Source: Cruorifilaria tuberocauda (taxonomy: Eukaryota > Nematoda > Chromadorea > Rhabditida > Onchocercidae). Taken from it: a stretch of 64,000 bases of DNA. The stretch lies in the NCBI GenBank assembly GCA_013365365.1, contig JABVXU010000089.1, positions 100,228-164,227 on the forward strand, in the 5' to 3' direction. Shown piece after piece: positions 13,301 through 31,414 of the stretch; the first letter of the stretch is position 1; each line of letters begins with the position of its first letter. The notes beneath the pieces are model-generated. The model was given only the letters and a program-made list of their open reading frames with translations. It was not told the origin of the DNA and searched no databases. The position numbers and the translations under genes are program-made.

Positions 13301-16300
13301 ATATTCTATCGACATAACAGGTAGATTGTCAATTCTATTTGCTTCTGCATATTTGTAGTTAGCACAATTCAATTCGGCTAAAAGGCGATGTCATTTTCAA
13401 GTATTCCACTGTTGAACAAACCAGTTATCGATGTTTAGTCATTAGAAATATTATTTTCGTCTTCATTTATAAATCTGCAAAAATTTGAATAAACTTTGTA
13501 CTTTAATAATGAAACTCGAGCTATAGGAATAGAATTTATTCGGGACATTCAGTATTAGAAAAACAATTGATGGTTTCAAGTTTCGGCAAGGATATGGGTG
13601 CTTTTTATATCAGAATAATATTTATTGATGAAGCAACTCTACCACTGAAGTTTTAGTCATTCTTATTAAATTAGAATTATTCCATGCAGAATAAGAAACA
13701 TATAGCTTTACGAACTTATGCGACTTGTCGTTCTTTGTAGACGAAAACCTATTCCTAGCTTGCCGAATCAAGCTTCCGAAGGACAAGCACACTGCATGAT
13801 GGAACTCGCGAAACGTCTTCTTCTTGAAGCGGGTGGTAGTCAGAGTACAGTCATTTTTAACGCCTCACAAGGCAGTCAAAACAATCCACAACGCAGTGGT
13901 ATTTTTTAAATTATATACTGCTTATTCCAAGTTTCCAGTAATTTCCGTAAGAAATTCTCAAGCTTTTACAGGTCCTCATCGACAACTGCACATTTGTTCA
14001 TTCTTAATTGGACTGTATGCTCTGGGCTTGAATAATTTGTTATCAGCAAGTTGGCAAACTCGAACTTATAGCACCAATGTTAGTTGGATACATGGTCATG
14101 CGATCGAAATTGGTAGGTTTAATATTTAAATGAAAGTAAAACACATGTATATGTATATACACTATACGTTTAACATTTAGGTTGTGCTGCTATCAAAATT
14201 GTCGAACGAGTCTGGGAGGCACATTTTACACCTACAGAGGTTGCTGCATTGGCTGATAAGGTAGTTAAGATTTTTAACTGGATAAAATTTAATATTATCT
14301 TTCACATTTTAAAAATGTTAAATATGCTTTAGGCTAGTCTAAGCCGTGATCCATGTATGGTCGAAGCTGCTGCAAAACTTGCATTGAGTGTATTACCAAA
14401 GGCATATGCTTTGACAGCTGCAGAAAGTCAAAAAGCTTTGCATCAATGTAAGGAGCAAAGCTCTGAGATGCTTGAAAAAGCATGTCGCGCTGTAGAACAG
14501 GTTTTCGAATATTTTCCTTATCGTAAAGACATTTAAGTAGACAGTAAAGACTTGAATTAACTGTCGTTTTGAAAATTTTATCATCTCGTGACTTATGATT
14601 AAAGATGAGAATCAAGAATCAGATACAAAATTTCTATTCTTGAACAATATTGCTTTTTTAGGCAGCTGAAAAAGATGGTGTGTATCCGGAAGTACTGTTC
14701 AAAGTTGCTAGACATTGGTTCGATTTGTTTGTAGATTCTGAATCGGTTAGTAGCCCACAAACAAATTTTCAGAATACGATTTCACCGCAATATCCGACTG
14801 GCATTCCTCAGCTACACAGTGATATTTTGCAGTCACAGACTCATGAGGTAAGCAAGGATATCGGTATGTGTGTCACTGTTCACTCCTTTGTTTACTTATA
14901 CATATATATGTATTAGTCCTAACGGGAAATATTTTAAAGGAAAACAACTAAAAAAATCTTCCAAAAAATTTTTTTTTTGTTAAGACTTTCTTTAGATTAC
15001 ACTAAGCAATAAAATAATACGTAAATGATAGTAAGGGTAATTTGTACAGTAAGCACTGCAGAGAAAATTTGATTTGGAACATTAGTTAAGTTATGCAGAT
15101 TAATTTCAGTTTAGAGATGAACTATGCTAGGATGTGAAAAATAAAATTCAGACATTCAATAACTATCTTATTTAATGTCTGAATTTTCTTTATTTTTCAC
15201 ACTCTTTCGTGCGTTTGAAGCATATTAGGTACAGTGCGTGGTTAATTCAGAGCATTTATTCTACGACAAACCCGCAAGCGCTACAACTAGCTGTTCAATG
15301 CAGACCTCTACCATATGCTACAGTTCCGTATCATTTCGTGACTTCCCACCATCACCTTCATCAGACACATCACCCTCCACTTTATGTACCTCCAGCATCA
15401 TGTACTCAACCGGAAATTGGAATTCATTATTCTCAACGGTGAGCACGCATGATGTTAATGCATTTAGAAAGATATTTCCTGTTTTAGTATGTACTGAATA
15501 TGGGTGTCAAATGTTATATGGCTTGGGGTTTTATTTGAATAAGTGTCTCGGAGAGAAGTTTTAATATTTGTTCAAATACAATTGCAGAAATGATGAACGA
15601 TATATGATTGTTAACATTTTATATCATTTTAATTTTATGTCTTTTTAGTAATTTTTATTACAGAGGACCATTGCCGGTTGGGGCGATGTCAGTGGTGCCA
15701 AGACAACAACCAAATACTGTTTATTCTCCGCCTGTGATTGGTGCTACACCATCGCGAGCCCTACACATTAGTCATTCTGCTCCAAATTTGAGTCCGATGC
15801 AAGCTGTTCAGATCTCTAGGCGCAATCAGCCATTAACTCTATTGCAACAACCTCTCTGTCTTGGTCCAGGAGCAACCCGCTGTCATTTTCCTTCTGTAGG
15901 GGAGCAGTGCATCCAAGTACTTAAATTTTTTTTAATTCATGAAATTCGTCGTGTTAAATCCACAAATGGATTTCAAATTATGAGAACAGAAGCATTGTGT
16001 TTCAGCGACAAAAAATATGCTAGCTTTGCTTTTGTAACACTTTCAGCCTATTCCAATGAATGATGCTCTACGGCATCATCTGCCTCCGCCTACATCGCTT
16101 GTACTTTGTCAATCAGCCTCACAACCGGTGACATATTTCGGACAGGCAGCTCCTCAGGTTGTTTTTCGGATGAAACAGCGGTTAAAAAGTCAGCATAATT
16201 TGTCTAGTGGGATTGAGCGTTTTTATATGTTTGCAATTCTAGCGCATGGAGGATTTAATAAATCCCACGTTTTTGTTCTGTGAATAGCACTTTATTCGTA

Positions 16301-17644
16301 AAGCCAACGAGCAATATGTAAGGTCTTTAATTCGGCTGCAGCAATTTTAGTTTTGAATTTTTAAGCCCCCCATAAATGTTCCGCTACCGTCGCCAAGTAC
16401 ATCTATTGTTGGAGATCCTCGTATGGCGAAGCTTGTTCATGCCCATCGTGTCGGAATGATAGCTATGGAAACAATGGGAAATCGAAATTTGGATGATAAT
16501 CGCAGCTACGCGAAGTTTTCTCAAGTAAGTTATAGTTTGTTATAATTCCGAATTGCATTATCCGTTTTTTAGCAGGAATCAGGATTAAAAGTAATTCACT
16601 ACTATCTAAAAGTTACAGAACCCCGCATATGCAGAAGATGTTCGTTGGCTGTTCACAGTGGCAATACGATTAGGCGGCGTTTTCACCCAAAGTTTTTGTG
16701 AAGTAGCAGCTCGATCTGTTGCATCGCCATTCGTTCTTTTTTCATTAGCTGTTGAATCAGCAAAGGTGAGTGTTTTCATGTGATATGTCACTGTGTTCAG
16801 CATAACTGAAATCGTAGGAACATGAACACAATATGGCAGGAGTTTTCAGGTTTTTCATTGGCAGATGCCCTGTATTAGCTACCATTCTCAAGCTATAATT
16901 CATCCTATTCGTCCTCAGTTAAGCGCTGGTGCTCCAAATGTAAGATTTTAAAAAATTAACATTTCAAGAGTTTCGAAGAACTGCACAGAAAGATAAAGAC
17001 AAAAATCCATTTCTTTCAGGTGTTTTTATAGTGCAAATGTATCTAAAATATATAACTGCTGTAGGTACGGACCGTGCTTCTGCAGAATGGATTTGCACCG
17101 CCTACAGCCGATTTGATGCAGCATTGCGTTGAAATGTTTTATGCTGCTTCCAGCTCCAAGCTTAGCCATCCTCGCTTTGTTCCTTCTGATGTTGAAGAGG
17201 TATAGTTCTTAATATTAAAATTGTAATGAAAGCCGCGCATTTGGGTAATTTGCAAGAAAAGACTAGGATTCATTTTATAAAACGATGTAAAAGTTAATAG
17301 AACATCTACTGATCAGGACACTATTTACCATTTACTGTGATAAAAATTCTTTTGCATTGCTTTTATGTAAAGAAAAGTGTTAAAACGCTTATGCATAAAC
17401 AGGAAGTTCATATTTATTTTTTGATATCTTTCTGTCTCTTGTAGTTTTAGTTCATCCCTTATGTATGAAATATTCTATTGAGGTCGTTCAACTCATTAAA
17501 ATAGCGAAAGAAGCGTTTCACTGGATACCAGGACCGGGAAAGCTAATGTTTGATGATTTCATGCGACATGTTCGGAAACAAAAAGCTTATAAAAAGGAAG
17601 TTGCTCAAAGAATCAATGCTTGTGTTCAAAATGCAAACTTGTGA
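4396..17644 (+). CDS. ZSWIM8: ZSWIM8 / EBAX-1, SWIM-zinc-finger substrate receptor of a Cullin-RING ubiquitin ligase
   Basis: The gene has 39 exons and encodes 1962 aa; all reading phases close and the stop is TGA at 17642-17644. Seen: an acidic N-terminus, then at residues 325-336 a SWIM zinc finger (Cys325-x-Cys327, six residues, Cys334-Gln-His336). Downstream blocks are typical of ZSWIM8, for example [17 protein letters not shown] (exon 11), a GLYALGLNN block (exon 28) and a [15 protein letters not shown] block (exon 31). Residues 169-178 ([10 protein letters not shown]) resemble a BC-box, with Ala where Cys is usual. Known of the family: ZSWIM8/EBAX-1 recruits substrates to a Cullin-RING E3; it acts in degradation of misfolded guidance receptors and in target-directed microRNA decay through Argonaute turnover. 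The start was chosen as the first ATG after the TTTCCAG acceptor at 4350, in phase with exon 2. Intron 16 carries a bacterial infB relic and intron 31 a hairpin. Intron 19 (10939-11091) is 153 bases, stop-free and in frame. Confidence 0.95.
9596..10145 (+). pseudogene. infB: Wolbachia-like infB (translation initiation factor IF-2) fragment inside ZSWIM8 intron 16
   Basis: An intronless frame opens after a TAG at 9593 and carries the IF-2 GTPase signature motifs: G1 GHVDHGKTS (near 9811-9837), the [10 protein letters not shown] switch I block (near 9886-9915) and G3 [11 protein letters not shown] (near 9952-9984). A frameshift follows GANIT at about 10008-10013, where roughly four bases appear to be missing. 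The next frame resumes IF-2-like sequence ([20 protein letters not shown]). After about 10090 the text ([16 protein letters not shown]) may derive from IF-2 domain II, implying an internal deletion. The fragment lacks both the N-terminus and the C-terminal domains, so it cannot encode a working factor. It lies in the same orientation as ZSWIM8 between intact splice sites at 9503 and 10241. Transfer from a Wolbachia endosymbiont is inferred; a retrocopy of the host's mitochondrial IF-2 is the main alternative. Confidence 0.85.
15134..15200 (+). repeat. inverted repeat (hairpin) in ZSWIM8 intron 31
   Basis: The left arm 15134-15156 pairs with the right arm 15174-15200 across a 17-base loop. Pairing is perfect apart from a four-base bulge in the right arm. 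The hairpin ends 50 bases before the exon 32 acceptor. It is AT-rich, precursor-microRNA-like in size, and transcribed with the host gene. It could equally be a small inverted-repeat element. Confidence 0.7.
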
Positions 17645-17824
17645 TTTAGAAATCGTAAAATGGTATACCTCTTTCATACTACCTGTTGTTTATTTTATTC
17701 ATTAAAATTTAATGATGACTGGAGGGAATGATTTGATAACTCGCAATTGATGCTTGATAATGATACACAGCATGTTGTTTCCGCCAGTCATTCAGCTGTT
17801 GTAAACAGTTGGCAGTTCATCTCG

Positions 17825-17855
<31 letters not shown>

Positions 17856-19334
17856 TTATATGGTTGTAAATGATATCTCATGTTTATTTCATCATTTTTA
17901 CTCAAAATAATTATCTATATTATGTTGGAGTCTCATCTTAGGGTAGGGTTGTTATCTAATTTTTTGTTAACATTTGCGATGATGTTATGACATGAATTGA
18001 TTGACAGAAACAGTCGGATTTATTTGTAAAAAAAGGTATTCTTTAAAATGGTATCCTACCATACATACAGATATAAAAAACGATTTGAGGGTTTCAGTGT
18101 AATAATATTGTGAGTTCAATATTTTCTTGGTAGATTAAAAATTGTATTTATCATTTCATTTAGTTTTTTGTGCAGAAGGTCGAAGTGAAGAAGTGATTGA
18201 TTTACTATCATGGTATTTCGTTCAGGTCTTTTCATCATCTGTTTTGTTTATATTTTTGAAAATTGCTAAGCATGTATCACACAATAATTCTTAAAATTTT
18301 TTAATTGTTAAAAGTTAAATAGCATATTCTGAATAAATTGTAATGAAACGTTATCCAGAAATGCTTGCAGTTGATATATGGTATTGATATATGGTACTGG
18401 CCAATAATTTAATCGCAAGATGCATTGTACGATTTGAGGATATCTCGGAATAAGCCCTGATTAAGAATGTATCCGTTTTTTCAAATGAGCAGTAATCTCT
18501 CATCTATTTTTCTAAGAGGATAGTTTATTTACAAAAGAGAAGCAACTAACGATTTTTGTGCATATCACACATATCACTTTAAGTCGTTTTCTTTGTTACT
18601 GGTTTATTGATAGAGAAATACAGTAGAATGAGTCGCACAATAATGAATGGGGCGCTCAGATGCTGTTCTGAGTTCCATAGATAGAGGTTCCTGTAGGTGA
18701 TGTAATTTTGGTTTTGCAGGTAGTCCTTATCTTCACAGCGGAAAGAGGCAACTCTGTATCAAAGTTTCTTCGTTTTAGTCTTCATCACTAAGAATTTCAT
18801 CGTAGATGTGAGTGAAATGTCATTGCTTAAAGAGTGAACTTTCGGGAATTTTGGAGGTTAATAGGCGGGCAGGAATAACTAATGTGCAGTTGCTGAACTC
18901 TTCAAATTCTCTGTCGATAGAGTTATGCTTGTAGAATTTGAAAATTATCTTTGATGTAAAACTGGAAGTGTTTTTCGCGTATTCCTACTTATGTTGTTGT
19001 TTTTATATTTGTAATGATTTCATATCTCATTATGTAATCCGTCCTGAAAAAGTGCTCCACTTTGAACTGAATAGCAGTAAGGTTAGTGTGTTCGTTTGGG
19101 GAATTCATTAGGGTTATCACAAGTCATGCATTCCATGATATTTTGTTTGATCCAAGTAAAGTTAGATCAAATCTAGGTCAGAAATTTTAATCAATGCAAC
19201 ATAATTCATAATCTTGACTGATTGGGATTAATCTGTTCCAGCCTTTGTTTATAGAACGTCTTAAAATCGAATTGAATCCAAACCACTTATTCTGTGATTG
19301 TTACAGATTTGGTTGTTGGTTGTACGGTTATTAT
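17645..19334. other. ZSWIM8 3' flank and PNPLA8 5' flank
   Basis: This stretch holds the ZSWIM8 3' UTR, a pure TA run of about 29 bases at 17825-17853, and otherwise AT-rich sequence. One 50-base exon-like stretch (18176-18225) is bounded by TTTTTTGTGCAG and CAG/GTC and could encode GRSEEVIDLLSWYFVQ, but no partner exon was found. A polypyrimidine-AG ending at 19306 sits 28 bases before the PNPLA8 start and is a likely trans-splice acceptor. Confidence 0.5.
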
Positions 19335-22300
19335 ATGTGGGAAAGAGCTGCGATATCTTTTTGGCGTTTGGGCAAAAGATTCAAAAATTCTGGAAAGGGA
19401 ATTGATAGAAAAAATCACAAAAACGAAGGGACTGGAACCACAAAGCACATAGAAAACAAACCAACGGAAGATGCCGTGCTTCGAGTAACCATTTTATCAT
19501 TAAAAGAAAGGTTGCAAGAGATATAATTTTGTGTTCTCGTACTTTATTTTAAGCACTGCTAGTTATAAACCAAACTTTCAAATAAAGGTTTGATAACCAT
19601 TTGTTAACTACTGGATTTTAAAATTTTATTGTGATTGGATAATTAGAAAGACTACAAGATCCATTTTTCTCAACATACCCATTCGCCTATATTTTCTGAA
19701 TTTTTTGTTTATAATATGATCGAATGAAATTTTTTCGTTGAATTGCTGTCGGGAAAGTAAGAGATAATTGATTTTGTTGTGTTTGTGTGTGTATCAATCG
19801 AGTTGATGGAAAAGCGTTTTATTTGTTTAGACAGAAGTTATAACGGTAACAAATAAGGAAAGATAATCGTTTATTGGAATGAAGATAGTCAAGTCAAGGG
19901 ATAGGAGAATTTGAGTTGAAATCCCCTTGATAATCAGGAATCAAATTGATAGCTTTGAGTATCTTTGTAACGCAGGATTTCGCAACCTGATGACTTTTCG
20001 TAGTCCAACAGGATAATTGATCCCTGATCGCAATGATAATCATTGGGAAGAAAGTCGGATGTAACTGATAATCGAAATGATGATCAAAAGGGGGTTAGTC
20101 AAAGGGTTGTACTGAGTTGGGAAGTAAATTATTCTCCAGTAATCCCGGTCTTTAGGCGTCCACTCTTTAGGACGGCTTGAAGTGGGCGTTGGAGGAGTAA
20201 AGATCAGGAATGATTGATAATGCTAGTTGCGGCTCATTAGCCTCAGACACTCATTACATAGGGATAAAAATTGTGAAATTTAATGAAACAATGTAGATGC
20301 GTTTATCAAAATCAAAGATTGCTAGATATGAGAAAGGAGATTTTAGATAAGTTTAATTGAAGCACTTTAAATGAAAATTTGTGTAATGGTTAATGCTCCA
20401 TTATCCCTAAAGATGATGAAACTGTGATAAAAGGATAAATGACCTTTAGTCACTTCTTAGAGATGATAATGAGAAGACAATGAACTGAGAAAGGAGAAAG
20501 CTTACGGTGGATTTTAACTGTGTATATCTACACAAAAGCTTCCTAACATATAATTTCATCATCATATTTAACATTTCGGTTTTCTACCGACAATTGAATT
20601 TTAATTTTTATATATTTTTGAAGTTCCTTTTATTTATATATATTTTATGTCGTGTTATATAATATTACTGATTTATCCAAGAAGGAACGACTGCACTAAA
20701 AGCAGTTCGATATTCAGTACGCCATTAACAGTGTAAAATTATTCATCGTTTAACAATATTTTCTTTCCATTTATTGTATCAATTGTTATAATTTATCTTG
20801 CAGTCTCAGTTCACATCGGGTTTACCGTCTGTAACGCATCTTTCATATCTCTCGTCGATTCTTTCTTCATTGTGGCCTTCCAATGGAGCGAGAGAAATAG
20901 AAAAGATTGACATAAAGTGGGTTTGCAAATGAATTTTATAATATAAACGTAATATAGGATTTCAACAAGTATTGTTGGAGTTATTTGTCTATTAAAATCA
21001 ATGCATATGAAGTTTTGAAAGAAAGTAATGATGATTGGAGGTTTTATGATTTGATTCGATCAAAATTTTTCATTAATAGAAAGTTAATATCGTCATTAAA
21101 AATAGCTAAAAGTAAATTGTTCTATTAACCGAGCAAAAAAAGAAAAAAACGGGAAATCAGTGCAACAGTAACACTTTTAAATATCATTATACTTCACCGT
21201 AATCACTTCATGGTTGACCGAAACAGCTTGGACCATAAAGTCGAGACCTTGTTCGATGTACAGTTGCACTATCACCGGGAAAAGGGCCTTAGAGGACAGT
21301 TGTGTTTTTGGAGCTACATTTCTAGTAAAAGCACGTGAATTTTGGTTCTCTTGAATTTTCACTTCTATGAAAAATATATTTAGAGTTTTTTGCGTTTCTT
21401 GGTTGTTTCTGATACCAACGCTACAGGACACAACGTGTAAAAGCAGTTAGTGTACCGAAGTCAACACTGTTCAACCAGACGAGATCACTTGTATCAAGCT
21501 TACTCTCTGCAGAAACAGATGGCTCTGTGATGTTAAGAACACGGGAACTGTGTAAACATTATATGGAATATCCTGAAGCTCGTGCTGCTGGGTTCCAGGT
21601 CTTTATTATGGGATTATTTATAAAAGCGCTTTAGATTAAAAGAGTTATAAAATGATCTAACCTAACAAATACTGTTTTAACCTTCGTGAGTGAATAAAAT
21701 ATATGTGGCTTAAAACAGCAGTTATTTTGTGAGGTCAGCATATCATGTATGAAAGCGAAGGAAAGAAATCACTTATTTATTTATTCAGTTTCATGATTCA
21801 ATTATCAAGAAGTTGAAACTTCTTCTGCCACAGACTAATAATGAAATACTGAAAGAACACATTCGACAGTTTTTACATCTCATGGGTGACGTTAGCATTC
21901 CGCGCGGGACTGGTATCCGAGTGTTGTCACTTGATGGTGGCGGTACACGAGGTGTATTAGGCCTTGATGTTTTGCAGGCATTGGAAAATAATTTGATGGG
22001 ATCAAAGGTTAGCTTTTGATTTCATCTGATTGAGACCACTTGTTTCTTTTTTGTCCATCATCAGTCATAAAATTAACGCGTGATGGATGCTAAAAGAGTC
22101 GTTTTACTTGTCCCTTAGTGATTACGAAATATCTCTTCAGGTTGTCGAAGTGTTCGATCTAATTGTGGGCGTAAGTACTGGAGCTATTATAGGTACATTA
22201 CTCGCTGCCAAGAGGTTACCGGTTGAGAAATGTAAGGAAGTTTATATTGAGATCTCAAAGGAGCTTTTCAGCCAAGGCAAATTTTCTGGGATGAGCGGCC

Positions 22301-23890
22301 TTCTTCTCTCGCATGCTTATTATAACACTGAAAAATGGAAACAGATCCTGAAGAACGTAAGCTTCTAAATATATCTTTACTTTTTTCAAACTATTGTTCT
22401 GTTGTCTGTTAAACACGTTATTTATTATTCAGTATGTGAAGAATTTATTAGTGCATAGAAAATAACAGCAGATGTATTATCATTTTCTACATACGATTGT
22501 GATCGTCTAATGTGAAACATGAGGTATGCGAGCAGTTCAAATATTTTTATAAGTGTATTAAAAGAAGTTTATTAAAGGTCATCGGCGAAGACACGTTGCT
22601 AGAAATATGCGGACGCTGGGAAACTCCCATGCTTAGTATAATATCGTGCACCGTGAACACACCAACTCTGCAACCATATATTTTTCGTACTTACGGACAT
22701 CCCAATGGAAGTGAAAGCCACTACCGTGGAGGTTGCAATCACAAAGCTTGGGAGGCTTTGCAAGCTTCTGCTGCTGCTCCAGGTTATTTTCAAGAAGTGA
22801 GTATACTTCTATTTAATAATCTATTACTTTTCTAAGTTTATAACTGTGATAGTGTTAGTATGATATTTATATTTATGTACAGGTATCATAAACCTCCTTA
22901 ATTTATTTTCCTTGAATATTGACTTTACTGCGAAATCTTGTTCTGTGAGATTCTTTCTGTAAATAGTACCAAAATAAATGTCTAGATAAAGCAGGCAGGC
23001 AACTTTAAAGTAGTCAGAAATTTGGATCTGTGGATAGAACACTCTACAAATAGTTCACATCAACTTTTTGCAGGTTTCCCTCGGACCATTACTGTATCAA
23101 GACGGTGGCGTACTTACTAATAATCCTACAGCTTTAGCGGTTCATGAGGCACGCATGCTCTGGCCACATGAACAAATACAATGCGTTGTTTCTGTGGGTA
23201 ATGGAAAAACCGTTTCAGAAGTCGAATTAAATGGCGTGAAGTTTGCTATAGATTTCCATTTAATTTATCATTAAGATAGTTACGCGGTGTCCTACTCATA
23301 CAAAAATATACCATTTATATTACAATTATTGAAGCAGTATTTATGATTTCATCGTCTAGCATTTATTGCGGTGTATGCTAGAACGAATTTTATCGAAAAC
23401 GCTTGCTTTATTTTTTTTTTTGAGGCTGTCTACACGTCTTCAAGAAAAAATCTTACGGATTATTGATTCTGCAACGGATACTGAACTTGTCGACTTATGT
23501 ATGCGTGATACTTTGTCGAAAGGATCATATATGCGTTTTAATCCTTACACCAGCTATCCTTATTCTCTGGATGAAATCGACCCGAAAAAGTTCGTAATTC
23601 ATCGGTACACTAAGGCGCGATATGGGAGAAGAAACTTCATTTATGGCAAAAGAAGTGTACTTGATAGAGCGCTTCATACAATTTTTTACATGAGAAAAAC
23701 TGCTGTAGACAAGCAACTATGCAAGACTTTCACATTGTATGCATTATTCAGGTTGGAACAAATGAGTCAGGATGCACAACTGTATATTTCACGAAACAAG
23801 ACCAAGTTTGAGGCTACAGCAAAAATTCTTTTGGCTAAACCATCACTGAAACAGCGCTTTCTTCGGAATTGGAATAAGTTGATAATATAG
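19335..23890 (+). CDS. PNPLA8: calcium-independent phospholipase A2 gamma-type, patatin family
   Basis: The gene has 9 exons and encodes 519 aa: 19335-19484, 20804-20916, 21427-21598, 21789-22007, 22141-22356, 22578-22796, 23074-23240, 23425-23589, 23752-23890. Seen: the patatin oxyanion motif DGGGTRG at residues 194-200, the nucleophile elbow GVSTG with Ser230, and the catalytic DGG with Asp373, so the Ser/Asp dyad is complete. The C-terminal SATDTE and RFNPY blocks are typical of the PNPLA8 branch. Known of the family: it hydrolyses fatty acyl esters of glycerophospholipids and works at mitochondria and peroxisomes. The first 30 residues ([16 protein letters not shown]...) are basic and amphipathic, which fits a mitochondrial presequence; that first exon rests on phase and the upstream acceptor only. 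Intron 8 (23590-23751, 162 bases) has no in-frame stop. Overlapping AATAAA signals lie about 20 bases after the TAG. Confidence 0.92.
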
Positions 23891-24180
23891 TGAAATGTGT
23901 GATAATTAATAAATAAAAATTTTCATATCAAGCGGTAAAGTGCTATTGAAATCAAAGTGTAGAGGAAATGACAAGTTCCCATAGTGTTGCAAATTATCCT
24001 TAGCTCATTTATAAGCGTTAAGTTTATTCTTCTGCACAAAATATATGTATCATCAAATTATAACACTAATGAGCTATATAATTTATTTTTCAAAGTTAAC
24101 AAGTCCATGCACCACAAACTGTAACAGACAAAAATTTGAAGCATTCGTTGAGATTGGATACTATCTCATACGAAATGATT

Positions 24181-24525
24181 TCACAGGGAATCCCATTCGT
24201 TGCTAACAGCCCGCACGAGAAAAACTCCACCAGCAAAAACCACCAAACCCTTACACATACTCCTGCAAGGATTTTAAAATAAAAGATATATCCAATCAAT
24301 ATCACAAATCCCAAATTGATTCAGGTGAAAGAGCTAATACTAACAGCTCCATGAAAACATATGGCAATCGACATGAAGCTTGTCATGGGCACTGAGTTGT
24401 CCCGGGTCGCCAGTTAGAACAATAATATTGAAATTTAAGCGCAATTACCAGTAAAATGGATTATGATAAATCCATGAAAAAGGTCCTCCTTCCGAAGATT
24501 GTGGAGCTGCCTGTATGCGAATCAT
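24181..24525 (-). CDS. 52-aa single-membrane-segment protein, unassigned (TOM6-like?)
   Basis: Two exons, 24525-24449 and 24262-24181 on the minus strand, join in phase (TG|G) to encode 52 aa. The N-terminus is soluble (MIRIQAAPQSSEGGPFSW). It is followed by YHNPFYW, one hydrophobic segment (GLVVFAGGVFLV, about residues 31-42), and a short polar tail (RAVSNEWDSL). Donor (GTAATT) and acceptor (TTGCAG) are good, a TTTCAG spliced-leader-type acceptor lies at 24544, 19 bases before the ATG, and an AATAAA lies about 95 bases after the stop. A tail-anchored segment followed by Arg resembles small mitochondrial outer-membrane TOM subunits such as TOM6, but this is a weak similarity and other tiny mitochondrial subunits fit too. 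The stop codons of this gene and PNPLA8 are only 290 bases apart, tail to tail. Confidence 0.6.
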
Positions 24526-25558
24526 TATATATAATTAATATGCTCTGAAAGGGGCAATATTAGCAGACTATGTAACAATCAAATTAAGCCCAGCAGTGCA
24601 CAATCTAACATAAATGATACAGTTATTCCTTTATTAAAATCGAGTATAAAACACATGGTCATCCGCCCATCCCTGGCTGACATACGTCGAACTTTCTACC
24701 AATCTTAAACAAACAGTGGTTGTTTCGATATGCCAAATCCTTAATGTGCAGACTGATTTCGCAATGAACATATCACTTCTAAGGTCACTGCATAACTTTT
24801 CTCCCACGTGAATTGATAAACCATAAGCATGAAAGAGTCTTTCAACAAGTCCTTGGAAAAATACCAAATATTCTATTGAAACAACTTATAAAGATGAGGT
24901 TTTATAACTTACATTCATCAAATCATACAAAATAAAGATACATAAAACAATAAAAATGCAAAAAAAATCTGGTACTGCGTTTCTCAAAGCCACATGACAA
25001 AACACAAATATAAGCAAGTACGTAAGAGAAATCGCAATGGAACACTCATTATTATCAGAGGAACAGAATGGCTAAAATATAAAAGGAACCATTTGAAGTG
25101 ACAGGATGATAAAAAAGGAAGCGTTTGAAGTGACAGGATGATAACAAAAGAAGGATAGAAGCTAGAAAGCACAATGATTTCAAAAAATTTGGTTAAACAA
25201 AACGACATATAATTCAGAACAAAAAGAAACGGGAGAAAAAGATTCCAAAGAGGAATCGAAAGCAAACAGTTCAAAGTTGCTAAGGAATAAATCAATGGAT
25301 CTCCTAACCTGGGAATTTAGAAGACATTGCATCGAATTAGAGAAGTCAAGAAATGACTATTTAAAAAAGTATTATAAATCAACAATTATTAGAACTGTCT
25401 AAATTACGAACAAAATTGATATCAGATACAGATATCCATGAACATGAAGCTATGAAGCTATCACGATCAACATCAAATTTCGAACTTTTTATATTGCGTT
25501 GAAGATATATCACAGTAAATCAATTAAAATCAAGTCATACACTTATCACATAATATAC
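24526..25558 (-). other. 3' flank of pct-1 with possible unassigned exons and a short tandem repeat
   Basis: A 32-base unit is repeated twice in tandem (cores 25092-25112 and 25124-25144). On the minus strand three exon-like stretches are bounded by splice-like signals: one starting after a TTCCCAG at about 25312, one from 25076 to 24916 (after ATATTTTAG, ending before GTAAGT), and one starting after CCAAG at about 24853. The last two join in phase to a hydrophobic polypeptide ending in SLRNQSAH. I found no start or homology, so they may be spliced 3' UTR of pct-1, alternative ends, or chance. Confidence 0.25.

Positions 25559-31414
<5,856 letters not shown>

Larger units (their letters stand above)
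4396..17644 (+). other. ZSWIM8: exon coordinates of the ZSWIM8 model
   Basis: Exons: 4396-4431, 4663-4788, 5269-5386, 5456-5626, 5715-6006, 6176-6261, 6564-6684, 6813-7011, 7179-7357, 7476-7564, 7628-7734, 8119-8319, 8423-8518, 8630-8800, 8969-9148, 9246-9502, 10242-10467, 10592-10722, 10803-10938, 11092-11285, 11392-11580, 11821-11895, 11998-12128, 12284-12422, 12831-12954, 13169-13320, 13741-13898, 13972-14112, 14181-14260, 14333-14500, 14662-14847, 15251-15438, 15664-15916, 16047-16157, 16366-16524, 16619-16765, 16865-16939, 17065-17199, 17483-17644. All introns are GT-AG. The weakest acceptors end in AAG or GAG (before 9246, 11092, 16366 and 17483), so those boundaries are the least certain. 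Confidence 0.85.

Noticed and set aside
14334..14615. Minus-strand 93-codon frame
   Set aside because: It is antisense to ZSWIM8 exon 30, whose plus-strand reading is strongly family-like.
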